Source of the DNA: Vibrio sonorensis
GTDB lineage: Bacteria; Pseudomonadota; Gammaproteobacteria; Enterobacterales; Vibrionaceae
DNA length: 64,000 nucleotides
Assembly: GCF_001854765.1 (NCBI RefSeq)
Contig: NZ_LJJE01000092.1
Coordinates: 186,001 to 250,000 of the forward strand
Reading direction: 5' to 3'
Made by a program: the position numbers and the translations under genes. The stretch's first letter is position 1. Every line of letters begins with the position of its first letter. The notes below the pieces were generated by a model, which was given only the letters and a program-made list of their open reading frames with translations, did no database searches and had not been told where the DNA came from. Of the stretch, positions 45,861-55,745 are shown piece after piece.

Positions 45861-47190
45861 CTAATCTAGCAAGAGTTTTTGTTCGAGTTGCACCATAGCA
45901 TTTCTGTACATTAGCCAAGCGCAGATACCGGCGGCAATATTGCCCATAACGCCCCCCAGAACAGGCCCTGTAATCCCGCGACTTGAGCACCAACCCATAA
46001 ACAAGGAAGGAAGAAGGCAAATAGCCGCAAAGCAGAGATAGTCAATGCTGTATAAGATTTGCCAAGTGCGTTGGATATTGAAACCAACAACATGCAGATG
46101 CCCAATGGACCGAGGCTAAAAGGCACTATCATAAGGTGCCATGTCAAAATGGTTTCTACCTTAGACTCACTGGTCATTATGCTGGCTAAAAAACCAGAAC
46201 CCAGCAGAGTGACAGCGGCAATAGCGGCTTGAAAGATCAACACGTATTGGCATGCAATGGAGACGAGCTTTCTTATCTCTCCAAGAGATTTTTCACCGAG
46301 TAATCGGCCGATCATTGGTGGCATAGACATGGTTAACGCCAGTACTGACACAATGGCAAAAAATTCAAATCTAGATCCAATGCCCATGCAGCCACAGCAG
46401 CCGTGCCATAACTCGCGAGTAGTTTGGTGGCTAGCATAGACGATAACGGCGGCAGTAATTGGCTGATCATGGCAGGTCCCATGATGTTGCCCAAACACTT
46501 TAAACTGTGGCCAATTTTCATATCGTGCCAGTCAAACAGTACCCATTGCTTTTTCCAAACTCTAGGAAGAACAATGGCAATACCAGAGCCAAATGCGAGT
46601 ATGGTCGCCACTGCTGCGCCATTGATACCCATGTCCAAGGTAAAAATAAACAGGGGATCAAGAACTAAGTTTAGACCACTGGTTACCATCATCATTGTAC
46701 CGGGGAGCATAGTGTTTCCGTTGGCGCGGCAGACGCTGTACAAAAAGTAAAGAACAGCACCCGTCCACGCGCTGACCAGCCAATAGATCCAGTATTCGTC
46801 AATAATGACAAATACTGTATCCGGAGCACTGAGCAGTTTTAACAAGGGCACGCGAATCAAATAGAGAATCACGCCAATTACCGCAACGCTAACACTACCA
46901 ACGGCAATAACCAGAGCACCTAGCTGTTTTGAATAACGAAGTTTATCTGCGCCAATTGCTCTTGAGATAACGGCGGTGGTCGCGATCCCTAAACCGACTT
47001 GTATTCCGATGATGACCATCTGAATAGGTAATGTGAAACCTTGTGCGGCGAGCGGTAATACTCCGAGTTGACCAATAAAGGCACTATCGACCAATTGGAA
47101 ACTCATCAGTGAAAGGACACCGAATAGCATTGGCCAAGTCATACTAAAAAGCTGACGACCTAGAGAAGGTGTAGTAACGGTTTGTGACAT
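45861..47190 (-). pseudogene. MATE-family multidrug efflux protein, frameshifted twice
   Basis: Na+ or H+ driven exporter, 12 spans. Two frame breaks: at 46377-46378, where a restored G gives AALGSRFEFFAIVSVL, and at 45952-45957, where a seventh G gives WGGVMGNIAAGICAWL and a stop at 45861. The corrected protein has 443 residues, normal for MATE. The same kind of loss at two places argues for read errors. Confidence 0.87.
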
Positions 47191-47234
47191 GCAATTGCCT
47201 TTATTTGCTTAAGCTCGGTTATCCGAGCTTCTAA

Positions 47235-49146
47235 TTATTCTAAATCGTCGGCATAGCCTTTAGGGGGCGGTGTCCAACTTCTTTCTGTTTGACTGTGGCG
47301 GTCACTTCTATCTGTAACTAATGCCGTTTTTATATGTTGCTCTAGCTCCATAAACAACTCGCGATAGTTGTTGTCATAGCGTTCGCTGGTGGAGTTGTTG
47401 ACCCAAGCCTGATACAGCAAATCGGATTGTGTTTCTTCGATGCGTTTATAAGCTCGCTTTTGCTGTTCAACATCAAAGGGATGTACATTGAGTTGTTTTA
47501 GCGCCTGTCCGCCTAGTTCGATGGCAGAATGATAGGTCTCGGACTCGATAACATCTGCTCCTGCTTGCCTTAACTGGTAGCCATGACCTCTGTCAAAAGC
47601 CCTTGCCAGAACAGTAAGTTTAGGATGCGTGTGTTTCAAATACTTAACTAACTCTAAACTTGCGTCGGGGTTGTCGATAGCGACAACGACGAGCTGAGCA
47701 TCTTCAACACCTGCGGTATGCAGTAAGTCTGGCCGCGTAGCATCACCAAAGTAGGCTTTAGTGTCAATCTTTCTCATGTTGTCTACTTGGTCGGCTTGGT
47801 GATCTAACACGACGGTCTTTACGCCATTTGAAACAAGTAAACGGTTGACTATCTGCCCAAAACGACCGATTCCGGCAATAATGACAGTCCCTTGGTCGTC
47901 GATATGATCGGCGTCTCTTTGGTTAGATTGTCGTTCAAAACGCGGCAAAATCACTTTATCAAACAAGATAAAAAGCCCCGGAGTTAAAAACATGGAAATC
48001 GCTACCACTAGAGAGAGGGTTTGCGATAGACCGATAGGAAGCACGTGGTTTTGAACGGAGAAACTCAGCAAAACAAATCCAAATTCTCCCGCTTGTGCAA
48101 GACTAAGCGCAAACAGCCATCGGTCACTCCCGCGAACTTTAAAAACAAAGGCCAGTACCATTAGAACCGTAGCTTTAAGTGCCATAACACCAATGGTTAA
48201 ACCTAAAATCAGCGCTAATTGGTCAAAAAGTAACGCAAAGTTGATGCCTGCTCCAACGGTAATGAAAAATAGCCCTAATAACAGACCTTTAAAAGGGTTG
48301 ATATTGGATTCTAACTCATGTCTAAACTCGCTGTTTGCCAAGACCACTCCAGCTAAAAACGTGCCCAAAGCGGGTGATAAGCCGACTAGGCTCATTAGTG
48401 CTGCTATGCCAACAACCAGCATTAAGGCGGTAGCGGTAAAAATTTCGCGAAGCCCTGAGCTGGCAACAAATTTAAACAGTGGACGGCTGAGATAGTGGCC
48501 TGCGATAACAAGGCCGACGATAGACACTAAAATGACTAGGGCGTAGGCCCAGCCGGGTAATCCAGCGACAAGACTTATCTCTGGATGATGTTCGGCAGCG
48601 GAGACCGCTGTGCGTTGCGCTTTTTCTACCAATCTGGTAAAGCGAGCAACGGAATAAATGCCAACATAGGGATAACGGCAATATCTTGAAATAGAAGGAC
48701 AGAGAAGGCGTTATTGCCTCCCTCGGTACGTGTGTATCCCTTTTCATTAAAGGTTTGCAGAACAATAGCCGTAGAAGAGAGAGCAAAGATCAAACCTATG
48801 CTTAGCGCGATACTCCAATAAAGTCCAAAAAAGAGCGCAATTCCAGTGACTGCCGCTGTCGTGATCCCCACTTGCAACCCACCTAAGCCAAGTAGCGATT
48901 TCTCATTGCCCATAGCATTTTAGGTTCTAGTTCCAAGCCGACGAGGAACAGCATCATGACTACACCAAACTCGGCAAAGTGCTGAATGGTGTTAGTCTCT
49001 TCTCCCACTAATCCAGTAATTGGGCCGATGATCACGCCTGCAATAAGATAACCGAGTACGGAACCAAGACCAAAGCGCTTTGCTAAGGGCACTGCAATAA
49101 CAGCAGCGACTAAGTAGATAAAAGCCTGCAAAAAATAGACGGTCAT
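47235..49146 (-). pseudogene. Cation:proton antiporter, KefB/KefC-like (CPA2), frameshifted twice
   Basis: K+ efflux or antiport protein guarded by a nucleotide-sensing domain. Twelve-odd spans are followed by an RCK/TrkA-N domain (VIIAGIGRFGQIVNRLLVSNG) and an acidic end. Frame breaks: 48899-48901, where a restored A gives [14 protein letters not shown], and 48631-48632, where a restored T gives [12 protein letters not shown]. The corrected length is 637 residues (E. coli KefB 601). Its start overlaps the KefG-like gene, as in the kefGB operon. Confidence 0.87.
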
Positions 49147-49763
49147 AGCGATGCCTCTGAAGTTTCTGAGGATACAGTAATATCGAGCTGTTCTGCGTTT
49201 TTAGCACTTTCCCAATCGATCTGATTGAGAACGAGTTGCTCAAGTAGTTTTCGGTATCGAGCGACATGTTGATCGATACGTTGCTCTTCTGCGGCGGTAC
49301 GAGAGCCAAAAAGGGCGAAGGGGGCTATGTATTCCATATGAGTCAAGTTGGCCATCTGCTCTATCGGGGCTAGCAGTTGACGAATCGTAAAGTGATTGTA
49401 TCCATCAGATTGGTAAGCGTCTTCTCGGCCACCTGCGGTGATGGCGCAGAGGAGCTTTTTTCCTTTCAGCGCTAGACCATCGTGTCCATAGGCAAAGCCG
49501 TACTCCAAGACCAAATCTTGCCACTCTTTCAATATAGACGGCGTTGAATACCAATAAAGTGGAAACTGAAAGACAATGATGTCGTGTGCTCTCAGTCTTT
49601 CTTGCTCTCGGTCGATATTGATATCTAAGTGGGGATACTCTCGATAAAGATCAACCGCAGTGACACCTTCAGTCTCTTGTGCGGTACGAAAAAGAGGAGT
49701 GTTGACCTCTGAGCGTTTTTGAGAAGGGTGTGCGAACAGCACCAATACTTTTTTATTACTCAT
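49143..49763 (-). CDS. KefG-like ancillary NAD(P)H oxidoreductase
   Basis: A 206-residue flavodoxin-fold quinone reductase ([44 protein letters not shown]). KefF/KefG bind Kef antiporters and are needed for full activity during electrophile stress. ATG 49763 has AAGG seven bases upstream; it overlaps the antiporter gene by 4 bases (ATGA), supporting the pairing. Confidence 0.87.
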   Translation of the reverse strand: MSNKKVLVLFAHPSQKRSEVNTPLFRTAQETEGVTAVDLYREYPHLDINIDREQERLRAHDIIVFQFPLYWYSTPSILKEWQDLVLEYGFAYGHDGLALKGKKLLCAITAGGREDAYQSDGYNHFTIRQLLAPIEQMANLTHMEYIAPFALFGSRTAAEEQRIDQHVARYRKLLEQLVLNQIDWESAKNAEQLDITVSSETSEASL

Positions 49764-49963
49764 ACTTTGCCTTGCCGTCTTAATTATCAACTCATTGTGG
49801 CATAGGTAACGGTGACATACTAAATAAGGCCGCTTAAAAAAAGGACAAGTCTCGTATGTGTAAATCCATGCTAATTAAGTGGTTATGTAAAATGTTTACA
49901 CATTGTTGAATGTCGAAGTGTCGACTACTTTTAATAAAAAGATGAATAGTGCGAAAGAGAACT

Positions 49964-50938
49964 ATGCAAAAACCCCCTTTTCCAGACAATGAAGACATTC
50001 GTCTGCAAAACCTCCGAAACTTGGAAGTACTGGATACCGCTCATGAAGAGAGGTTTGACCGCGTGACTCGTTTGGCCAAACGCCTATTTGATGTGCCTAT
50101 TTCTTTGGTGAGCTTAGTTGATAGTGACCGACAATGGTTTAAGTCGTGCTTCGGTTTACCCGTTAGCGAAACACCGCGTGACATCTCATTTTGCGGTCAT
50201 GCAATTTTGAGTGACCAGCCATTTGTGATTGAAAATACACTTGAGGACAGTCGATTTCTAGATAACCCACTTGTGGTTTCTGAGCCTCATATTCGATTTT
50301 ATGCCGGTGTGCCACTCGTGTATGAAGATGGAAGTGTATTAGGTACTTTATGCATTATAGATACTGAGCCACGTGAGTTTGGTCAAGAGTCGCTGCAAGA
50401 TCTTATTGATCTTGCCAAAATGGCAGAACGAGAGTTGTGCGCGTGCCATACCGCTTCTCTTGATGAACTGACAGGGATCTCCAATCGACGCGGGTTTATA
50501 GAGCTGGCCAATAAAAGCCTCAACTACTGTACTTTTGCTCATTTCCCTTATTCACTGGCCTATTTTGATCTCAACGACCTAAAAGCAATCAACGATAGTC
50601 ACGGTCACCAAATGGGGGACGAAGTGTTAAAGAATTTTTCGGCTCTGTTGGAAAAGGGGTTCAGAGATTCAGATGTGTTTGCAAGGCTAGGTGGCGATGA
50701 GTTTGTGGTGTTTATGTCTGGCGCTTCAGAAAATGTAGCGACTATTGCGATACATAGATTCCAAAAAGTGGTGGACTCGTTTAATGCATCGACCACTTTG
50801 CCATACTCCATTAGCTTTAGTTATGGTCTGGTATCAGGGAACAAAAATACGCCAACTACGCTAGAGAGCTTACTAGAACGCGCAGACAAAAAAATGTATG
50901 AGCACAAAGCGGAGACTAAACAGTCGGGTCAGTCCTAA
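49964..50938 (+). CDS. GAF-GGDEF diguanylate cyclase
   Basis: A 324-residue soluble cyclase. A GAF domain (about 20-160) with RDISFCGHAILSDQPFVIEN is followed by a GGDEF domain with RLGGDEF and DLNDLKAINDSHGH. RDSD lies five residues ahead of GGDEF, so the RxxD product-inhibition site is intact. GAF may sense a small ligand or light. ATG 49964 is used. Its end overlaps the convergent HAD gene by 23 bases. Confidence 0.9.
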   Translation: MQKPPFPDNEDIRLQNLRNLEVLDTAHEERFDRVTRLAKRLFDVPISLVSLVDSDRQWFKSCFGLPVSETPRDISFCGHAILSDQPFVIENTLEDSRFLDNPLVVSEPHIRFYAGVPLVYEDGSVLGTLCIIDTEPREFGQESLQDLIDLAKMAERELCACHTASLDELTGISNRRGFIELANKSLNYCTFAHFPYSLAYFDLNDLKAINDSHGHQMGDEVLKNFSALLEKGFRDSDVFARLGGDEFVVFMSGASENVATIAIHRFQKVVDSFNASTTLPYSISFSYGLVSGNKNTPTTLESLLERADKKMYEHKAETKQSGQS

Positions 50939-51530
50939 GGACGGACAGCAAGTCGTGCAAGGTGGGTACGGTAAGAGAGGCGTGTTTCTCAAATGCGCTT
51001 TCCTTGCCGTTAGTCACCAGACAACTGGGGGCTCCCGCATTAGAAGCGGCTTGTAAATCGTACAAATAATCCCCTACATAAAGCATCTCTTGTGGTTCAA
51101 TTGACCATTTTTCAGTGAGTGCCAATAAAGAATCTGGCGCGGGTTTAGGGGGAAAGTGCTCGCGACTGATCACCGTCTCGATAGAAAGCCTGTTGTGATC
51201 GAGTTTTTGAGCCGCAGCGACGGCGCAATTTCTCGTGATCACTGCGGTGAAAAGTGCGTTTGTTTTTATGTATTCCAATATGGGATGACACCCAGGCATG
51301 GGATGAGAACTTTGAGCATCATCGATCTCGTGCTGCAAAATCATTTTAGAGGCTTGGGAGCTCTGCTGAGGGCAGTGTATATCGTCGACAAAGGCGAGGA
51401 GATCTTGATCTAAGGGGCAGCCCAACTGGTGGCGAAGCCATTGAAAATCCATATTTGAACTGACCAGAGTGTTGTCTAAATCAAAAACGATCGCTTTTAA
51501 TCGCTGTACTTCCAATGGTATCGCTTGCAT
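50916..51530 (-). CDS. HAD-superfamily hydrolase (phosphatase)
   Basis: A 204-residue phosphatase. Motif I is VFDLDNTLVSSN (nucleophile Asp about 17, general acid 19), motif III Lys in PKPAPD, motif IV GDYLYDLQAA. Looks like a phosphoglycolate phosphatase relative; substrate not determined. AAGGAG lies six bases before the ATG. Confidence 0.87.
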   Translation of the reverse strand: MQAIPLEVQRLKAIVFDLDNTLVSSNMDFQWLRHQLGCPLDQDLLAFVDDIHCPQQSSQASKMILQHEIDDAQSSHPMPGCHPILEYIKTNALFTAVITRNCAVAAAQKLDHNRLSIETVISREHFPPKPAPDSLLALTEKWSIEPQEMLYVGDYLYDLQAASNAGAPSCLVTNGKESAFEKHASLTVPTLHDLLSVLRTDPTV

Positions 51531-51571
51531 GACTGCTCCTTATGGTTGAGCGTGCCGTGAGCTACTTTGAG

Positions 51572-51928
51572 TTAGGCAAACTCTTTTTCTAAGTATGAGA
51601 CAATATCTGAAGATTCGTACATCCAAGTGACGTCACCATCCTTTTCAATTCTCAGGCAAGGTACTTTTACGCGGCCACCACCTTGCTCTAGATCTTGGCG
51701 ATGTGGTTCAGTTTTCGCGTTTCTCACTTCAATATCAACAGATTGACGCTTCATCGCACGGCGAACTTTGACACAAAATGGGCATGCTTCGAATTGATAG
51801 AGCGCCATAGACTGTGCTTTTAGATCGACTTGTTGTTGAGCGTGTGAATCACGAGTCACACCTTTTGGTGAAAATAGAGCATTTCCGGCCAGAATAATGC
51901 GGCCTAAAATCCAACGAATGAGCTTCAT
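51572..51928 (-). CDS. Membrane-anchored glutaredoxin-like protein
   Basis: A 118-residue protein: an N-terminal hydrophobic segment (about 3-20), then a glutaredoxin domain with CPFC (about 50-53), VKVPCLRI and ESSDIVSYLEKEF. The anchor suggests activity at the inner membrane. GAAAGGAAA precedes the ATG. It lies just downstream of norR on the same strand, about 85 bases away. Confidence 0.82.
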   Translation of the reverse strand: MKLIRWILGRIILAGNALFSPKGVTRDSHAQQQVDLKAQSMALYQFEACPFCVKVRRAMKRQSVDIEVRNAKTEPHRQDLEQGGGRVKVPCLRIEKDGDVTWMYESSDIVSYLEKEFA

Positions 51929-52013
51929 AACTTTCCTTTCTTTATTTTTATCATGGCCTTATGAAAAGCCAAAGTATAGTTTGTTGCGTTATTGTAACCA
52001 GTATCGGCAATGA

Positions 52014-53588
52014 CTACATCTCTATTTTGTGTTGTTTCGTTACCTGAATCCCCAAACGTTTTGCCAGACGCACTAGGTTGGCGCGGTCGGTCTCCAGACA
52101 CCGTGCCGCTTTTGCCCAATTGTATTGCGTATCGCTTAGAGTTTGTACGATTAACTGGCGTTGAAAGTTTTCTGTTGCTTCTCTTAAGTTTTGGTTTTTT
52201 GCATCAGTTGGAGCATCAGTGACTGAAGGAACACTACTACTCAGCCCACTCTCCAACACGCCAATATCGGAAGGGCTTACAGATACTAAGTTTTGATTGT
52301 CGCAGCGCGCACGTGCTTTTAGTGCGGCGCGGTTGATGACGTGCTCTAACTCACGAACATTGCCGGGCCATGAGTAGTTCGACAGTTCTAGTAAAGATTG
52401 ATGGGTAAATTTAATTCGAGTGATCCCCAACTTGCGTCTAGCGATTTCTAAGAAAAAGCCAGATAGCAGTTCGATATCCCCGGTTCGATCTCTGAGGGGA
52501 GGGACTTCTATAGGGTACACCGTTAACCGATGGAAAAGGTCTGAGCGAAAACGCCCCTGATTGACTTCTTGTTTCAGGTCGCGGTTAGTGGCGGCCAACA
52601 CCCGAACATCAATGGTGTGGACAGCGTCTTGACCGACAGGTTGTATTTCGTTGCTTTGCAACGCTCTTAGGATTTTACTTTGCGCCGACATCGGCAGTTC
52701 ACCAATCTCATCAAGGAAGAGTGTCCCTCCATCCGCCAATGCAAATTTGCCCATTCGGTCTTTGTCGGCACCGGTAAAGGCCCCTTTAACATGCCCAAAA
52801 AGCTCACTTTCGAGCAGCGATTCAGGAATGGCAGCGCAGTTAACATACACCAAAGGCTGTTTGCGACGAGGTGATAGCATATGTAAGGAACGGGCAACCA
52901 GTTCTTTTCCGACGCCAGTTTCTCCGTGAATGAGAATATTGAAGTTGGATGGTGCGACGACATTGATATCTTCTCTTAGAGCCAGCATAACTGGGCTGCT
53001 ACCTACAATTTCAACACCTTCACGCTCCCAGTTGTCTTCGCTTAATTCTTCCAATCGTTGCTGAACCTGTTTGGCTTGCTGCTCAAGTTGGGAAACGGTA
53101 AGGGCTACCTTTAAACTTGATGCCATGATGGCAGAAAGCGCCTCTAAACTGCGTTGGGGAATATTATCAAAGACGTTCGGCGTCAGGCTGTCCATAGTCA
53201 AAACGCCGAGCAAGGCATCTCCATAGCGAAGCGGTAAACCCATGCAAGCGTGAATGGGAAGGTCGCCTTCGTGATCGATAAGCAAACAGTCAAATGGGTC
53301 GGGTAAATCACAGTCCGCATCAAAGCGAACGGCTTGCTTGGATTCGCAAATACGGGCAAGACGAGGGTGCTCACTGAGCTTAAAGCGTCTTCCCAAAGTA
53401 TCTTGAGTAACACCTTGCAGAGCTAGCGGGACCAAAGTGTCCCCTTGTAACGACAAAAGTCCCACGCAGTCGCACTGAATAGCCTTGCGTGTGGCGTCGA
53501 GCAACTTAGTAAACTTATCTTCTTCACTATGTCCGCTTGCTAAACCTATCGTTAGTTCTATTAAGGTGGAAATTTGAATATCGTTCAT
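52014..53588 (-). CDS. norR: Nitric oxide-responsive transcriptional regulator NorR
   Basis: A 524-residue sigma-54 activator. GAF domain (about 1-170) with RRFKLSEHPRL and LPDPFD, which in NorR includes ligands of the non-haem iron that senses NO. AAA+ domain has GETGVGKE, the sigma-54 contact loop GAFTGA, and GGTLFLDEIGEL. C-terminal Fis-type HTH: NWAKAARCLETDRANLVRLAKRLG. ATG 53588 is chosen over TTG 53603. Divergent from the DUF3088 gene, with GT-N7-AC sites between. Confidence 0.9.
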   Translation of the reverse strand: MNDIQISTLIELTIGLASGHSEEDKFTKLLDATRKAIQCDCVGLLSLQGDTLVPLALQGVTQDTLGRRFKLSEHPRLARICESKQAVRFDADCDLPDPFDCLLIDHEGDLPIHACMGLPLRYGDALLGVLTMDSLTPNVFDNIPQRSLEALSAIMASSLKVALTVSQLEQQAKQVQQRLEELSEDNWEREGVEIVGSSPVMLALREDINVVAPSNFNILIHGETGVGKELVARSLHMLSPRRKQPLVYVNCAAIPESLLESELFGHVKGAFTGADKDRMGKFALADGGTLFLDEIGELPMSAQSKILRALQSNEIQPVGQDAVHTIDVRVLAATNRDLKQEVNQGRFRSDLFHRLTVYPIEVPPLRDRTGDIELLSGFFLEIARRKLGITRIKFTHQSLLELSNYSWPGNVRELEHVINRAALKARARCDNQNLVSVSPSDIGVLESGLSSSVPSVTDAPTDAKNQNLREATENFQRQLIVQTLSDTQYNWAKAARCLETDRANLVRLAKRLGIQVTKQHKIEM

Positions 53589-53623
53589 GGGTACACCAAA
53601 CAAGATTTTTTATCCATGATAAT

Positions 53624-53658
53624 GTCATTTTGACCTAGATTAAATGGGTCTAAATGAC
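53624..53658. promoter_or_regulatory. NorR binding sites (two)
   Basis: GTCATTTTGAC (53624-53634) and GTCTAAATGAC (53648-53658) both fit GT-N7-AC, the core of NorR enhancers. They are spaced 24 bases apart. E. coli norVW has three such sites; a third was not found here. No sigma-54 promoter (GG-N10-GC) was seen near the DUF3088 gene. Confidence 0.6.
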
Positions 53659-53790
53659 ATTATTAACTTTTGTATGTCAGGTGAATGTTTGTTACTAAAA
53701 GGAAAAGTGGTTGACCAAGTTTATGCAGTGCTTCATTGTACGCACTAAATTCTCCGCGCATATCTACTATTTGAATAATGAGGTTAGTTG

Positions 53791-54087
53791 ATGAAACCAA
53801 AACTGTTCGTATTAAAAATGCCTTTCGAAGAAGAAGGAAAGTTCTGGTTTTGTACTCATTGTGCACTTATCGAAGGTGCATTAAAGGTGAACCCACAATG
53901 GGAAGGACACATTGAAGTGCACAGAATTCCTTTCCCAAAGCCGAGAAAAGAGATCGTTGACATATTGGGTGAAGAGCAGCAATGGCTACCTGTTTTGGTG
54001 CTGGAAAATGGTGACACCATTACCGACCCGGTTGATATCACCAACTACATTGCGGTCAACTTTGGCGGCGCAGCCCCACATCCTTAA
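53791..54087 (+). CDS. DUF3088 protein with CxxC motif, candidate NO-response gene
   Basis: A 98-residue thioredoxin-like protein. The start KPKLFVLKMPFEEEGKFWFC is followed by CTHC (about 21-24), the CxxC of a redox-active or metal-binding site, and LPVLVLENG and TDPVDITNYI as in glutaredoxin/GST-N folds. ATG 53791 has GAGG eight bases upstream. The divergent norR gene with NorR sites between suggests a role in NO or nitrosative stress. No enzyme activity is known for DUF3088. Confidence 0.78.
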   Translation: MKPKLFVLKMPFEEEGKFWFCTHCALIEGALKVNPQWEGHIEVHRIPFPKPRKEIVDILGEEQQWLPVLVLENGDTITDPVDITNYIAVNFGGAAPHP

Positions 54088-54106
54088 ACCAGAGCATCTG
54101 GTTTAA
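54084..54106 (+). terminator. Palindrome at the end of the DUF3088 gene
   Basis: TTAAACCAGA-GCA-TCTGGTTTAA, ten pairs, overlapping the stop codon. No T run; likely a weak terminator or mRNA end. Confidence 0.4.
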
Positions 54107-54187
54107 TCGAAACTTAATCTTCGCTCTGACCTTTGCACTGAATAGCGATGTTTAGAAACAGCGATTGGAATATTTAACAGCGGATTT

Positions 54188-54224
54188 AAAAAGGTCAGAA
54201 CCGAAATAATATCGATTCTGACCT
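54188..54224 (-). terminator. Terminator of the membrane-pair operon
   Basis: Minus strand AGGTCAGAA...TTCTGACCT (nine pairs) followed by TTTTTAAA, about 50 bases after the stop at 54275. Confidence 0.8.
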
Positions 54225-54274
54225 CGGGCCTAATAGCCAATAAAGCGGTCTAATTAGCTCTAATAATGAAGAGT

Positions 54275-54757
54275 TTACTCGACGCTGTTTTCAGAAATCG
54301 TCGCGATCGCAACAATCGGTTTTCCGTTGATGGCGAAGGCGTCGTGGTTGTTCGCGTTTAGACTGACTTTTATTTCATAGTCCCCTGGTGGAAAATCCGA
54401 TAAATGGTAGTGATGTGCGTATAAGCGCGCCAGTTTTTCACCATTGACATAGATATGCGCGTGACCTTGGTTATCCACATTGGCTAAATTGACCAGCTCG
54501 GGTGTAAAGGTGAAGTTTGTGGTATCGACCACTAAGTTCCAACCCGCACTGGTGTCTTTGATAAGCTCAACGGCGATAGTTGGCGCACTTTCCGGCGCGA
54601 CGTTTATCATGCCGTGTTCCATGCTGTGGTCATGATTATAGTGAGTATCATGATTTTCCGGTTCGCTTGTTACATCAGGGGCAATAATAACGCCAACGAG
54701 GACACAAATGACTGCCAAGTAAAGTACATAAGGGAACCTAAGATTGATATTTTTCAT
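54275..54757 (-). CDS. Periplasmic His-rich protein, possible metal binding
   Basis: A 160-residue exported or anchored protein (hydrophobic segment about 8-26). A His/Met cluster, NHDTHYNHDHSMEHGM (about 34-49), is followed by a beta-rich domain with NFTFTPELVNLANVDNQGHAHIYVNG and ARLYAHHYHL, like copper-handling cupredoxin folds. GAGG lies five bases before ATG 54757. It is second in an operon with the membrane protein. Copper or iron binding is inference. Confidence 0.65.
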   Translation of the reverse strand: MKNINLRFPYVLYLAVICVLVGVIIAPDVTSEPENHDTHYNHDHSMEHGMINVAPESAPTIAVELIKDTSAGWNLVVDTTNFTFTPELVNLANVDNQGHAHIYVNGEKLARLYAHHYHLSDFPPGDYEIKVSLNANNHDAFAINGKPIVAIATISENSVE

Positions 54758-54770
54758 AACGCCTCTGATA

Positions 54771-55745
54771 TCAAGAACGAGCAAAGAGTTGGGTGACTTT
54801 TAGCTTTTGACCATAGCCCAGTAAAATTAGAACTAGAGCAGAACCAATAATTGGCAAGTGCCCTACAAATTCCATTAATGCGGCTTCTCGGTTGCCCTGA
54901 ACAATAAACACAATGTTAGAGGTCAGCATAAAACCAGAAATGGTGAGTGTGGTTAGGCGAGTGGTTGTTCCCATCATAAGCAGAATACCTAATATGCATT
55001 CGCTGATACCCGCTGATAGGACAAACAATCTATCGTCAAACATTTCAAATCCTAAGTAGGGCATGAAGTTCCACTGGAAGTCAGCGATAAAGGCTTGTCC
55101 GTATAGTGCGCCATGAAGCTTCTCGGTGACTCCTAGAACAAAGAGTGCCAAACCGGTAAGGATGCGAAGTGCGTCCACCGAATAAGGTTTAAGCTTAGCT
55201 TGGAGGGAGGGAGAAGGCAGATTGTTAAATAACAGGAATAAGCTGATACCCAAAATGTTCACGTATTCTAGGGCACTTACCACGCCGTACTGAACAATAA
55301 GCCCAAGATAGAGGATGACAATAAGTATCGATGCGTGATGAATAAATCGGTTGGCAAGTAACATGATACCGATAGTGGCTTGTAGTAAAACCATCGCATC
55401 GCCAAACATTCCATAGGCTACGTGATGGGGAGCGATTAAAGCCCCGTCGTAAGCGGTAAGCAAAAATGACATACCGGTGAAAATTCTCAGTATCTCGATA
55501 AAATCATGCCTGGTTTTACTGTCTGCGACCTTCACTTTTGGCAATCTTGTGTCTAAAAAAGCAGAGACGACAAAGATAAGCGCCGCGATGGCCATCCAAA
55601 TTAAAACTGGGGTATCGGTGATCGAATATGGTTGAAAGTTCTCAACAGTTGCCGTGTTGGTGTCGACAAACCATTTAACGTGAGCATGCGCTGGTGCTTG
55701 AGCTGCAAGACATATTAAGCCTAACGGCAGTCCTAAATTACGCAT
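54771..55745 (-). CDS. DoxX-like membrane protein with periplasmic N-terminal His
   Basis: A 324-residue protein. The signal peptide appears to end AHA, so the mature protein would begin HVKWFVD with an N-terminal histidine, an arrangement seen in copper-binding proteins such as CopC. About eight spans follow, with SLRILTGLALFVLGVTEKLHG-type DoxX phrases. AGAGG precedes the ATG. It is first in the operon, 94 bases behind a Fur-like site. Confidence 0.7.
   Translation of the reverse strand: MRNLGLPLGLICLAAQAPAHAHVKWFVDTNTATVENFQPYSITDTPVLIWMAIAALIFVVSAFLDTRLPKVKVADSKTRHDFIEILRIFTGMSFLLTAYDGALIAPHHVAYGMFGDAMVLLQATIGIMLLANRFIHHASILIVILYLGLIVQYGVVSALEYVNILGISLFLLFNNLPSPSLQAKLKPYSVDALRILTGLALFVLGVTEKLHGALYGQAFIADFQWNFMPYLGFEMFDDRLFVLSAGISECILGILLMMGTTTRLTTLTISGFMLTSNIVFIVQGNREAALMEFVGHLPIIGSALVLILLGYGQKLKVTQLFARS

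Noticed and set aside
51925..52119. 64-residue open frame opposite or beside norR end
   Set aside because: It overlaps the norR 3' end in another frame, has no good ribosome site and no coding-like composition.
53690..53790. Sigma-54 promoter upstream of the DUF3088 gene
   Set aside because: GG and GC elements with the required ten-base spacing were not found; the closest pair has 14 bases between them.
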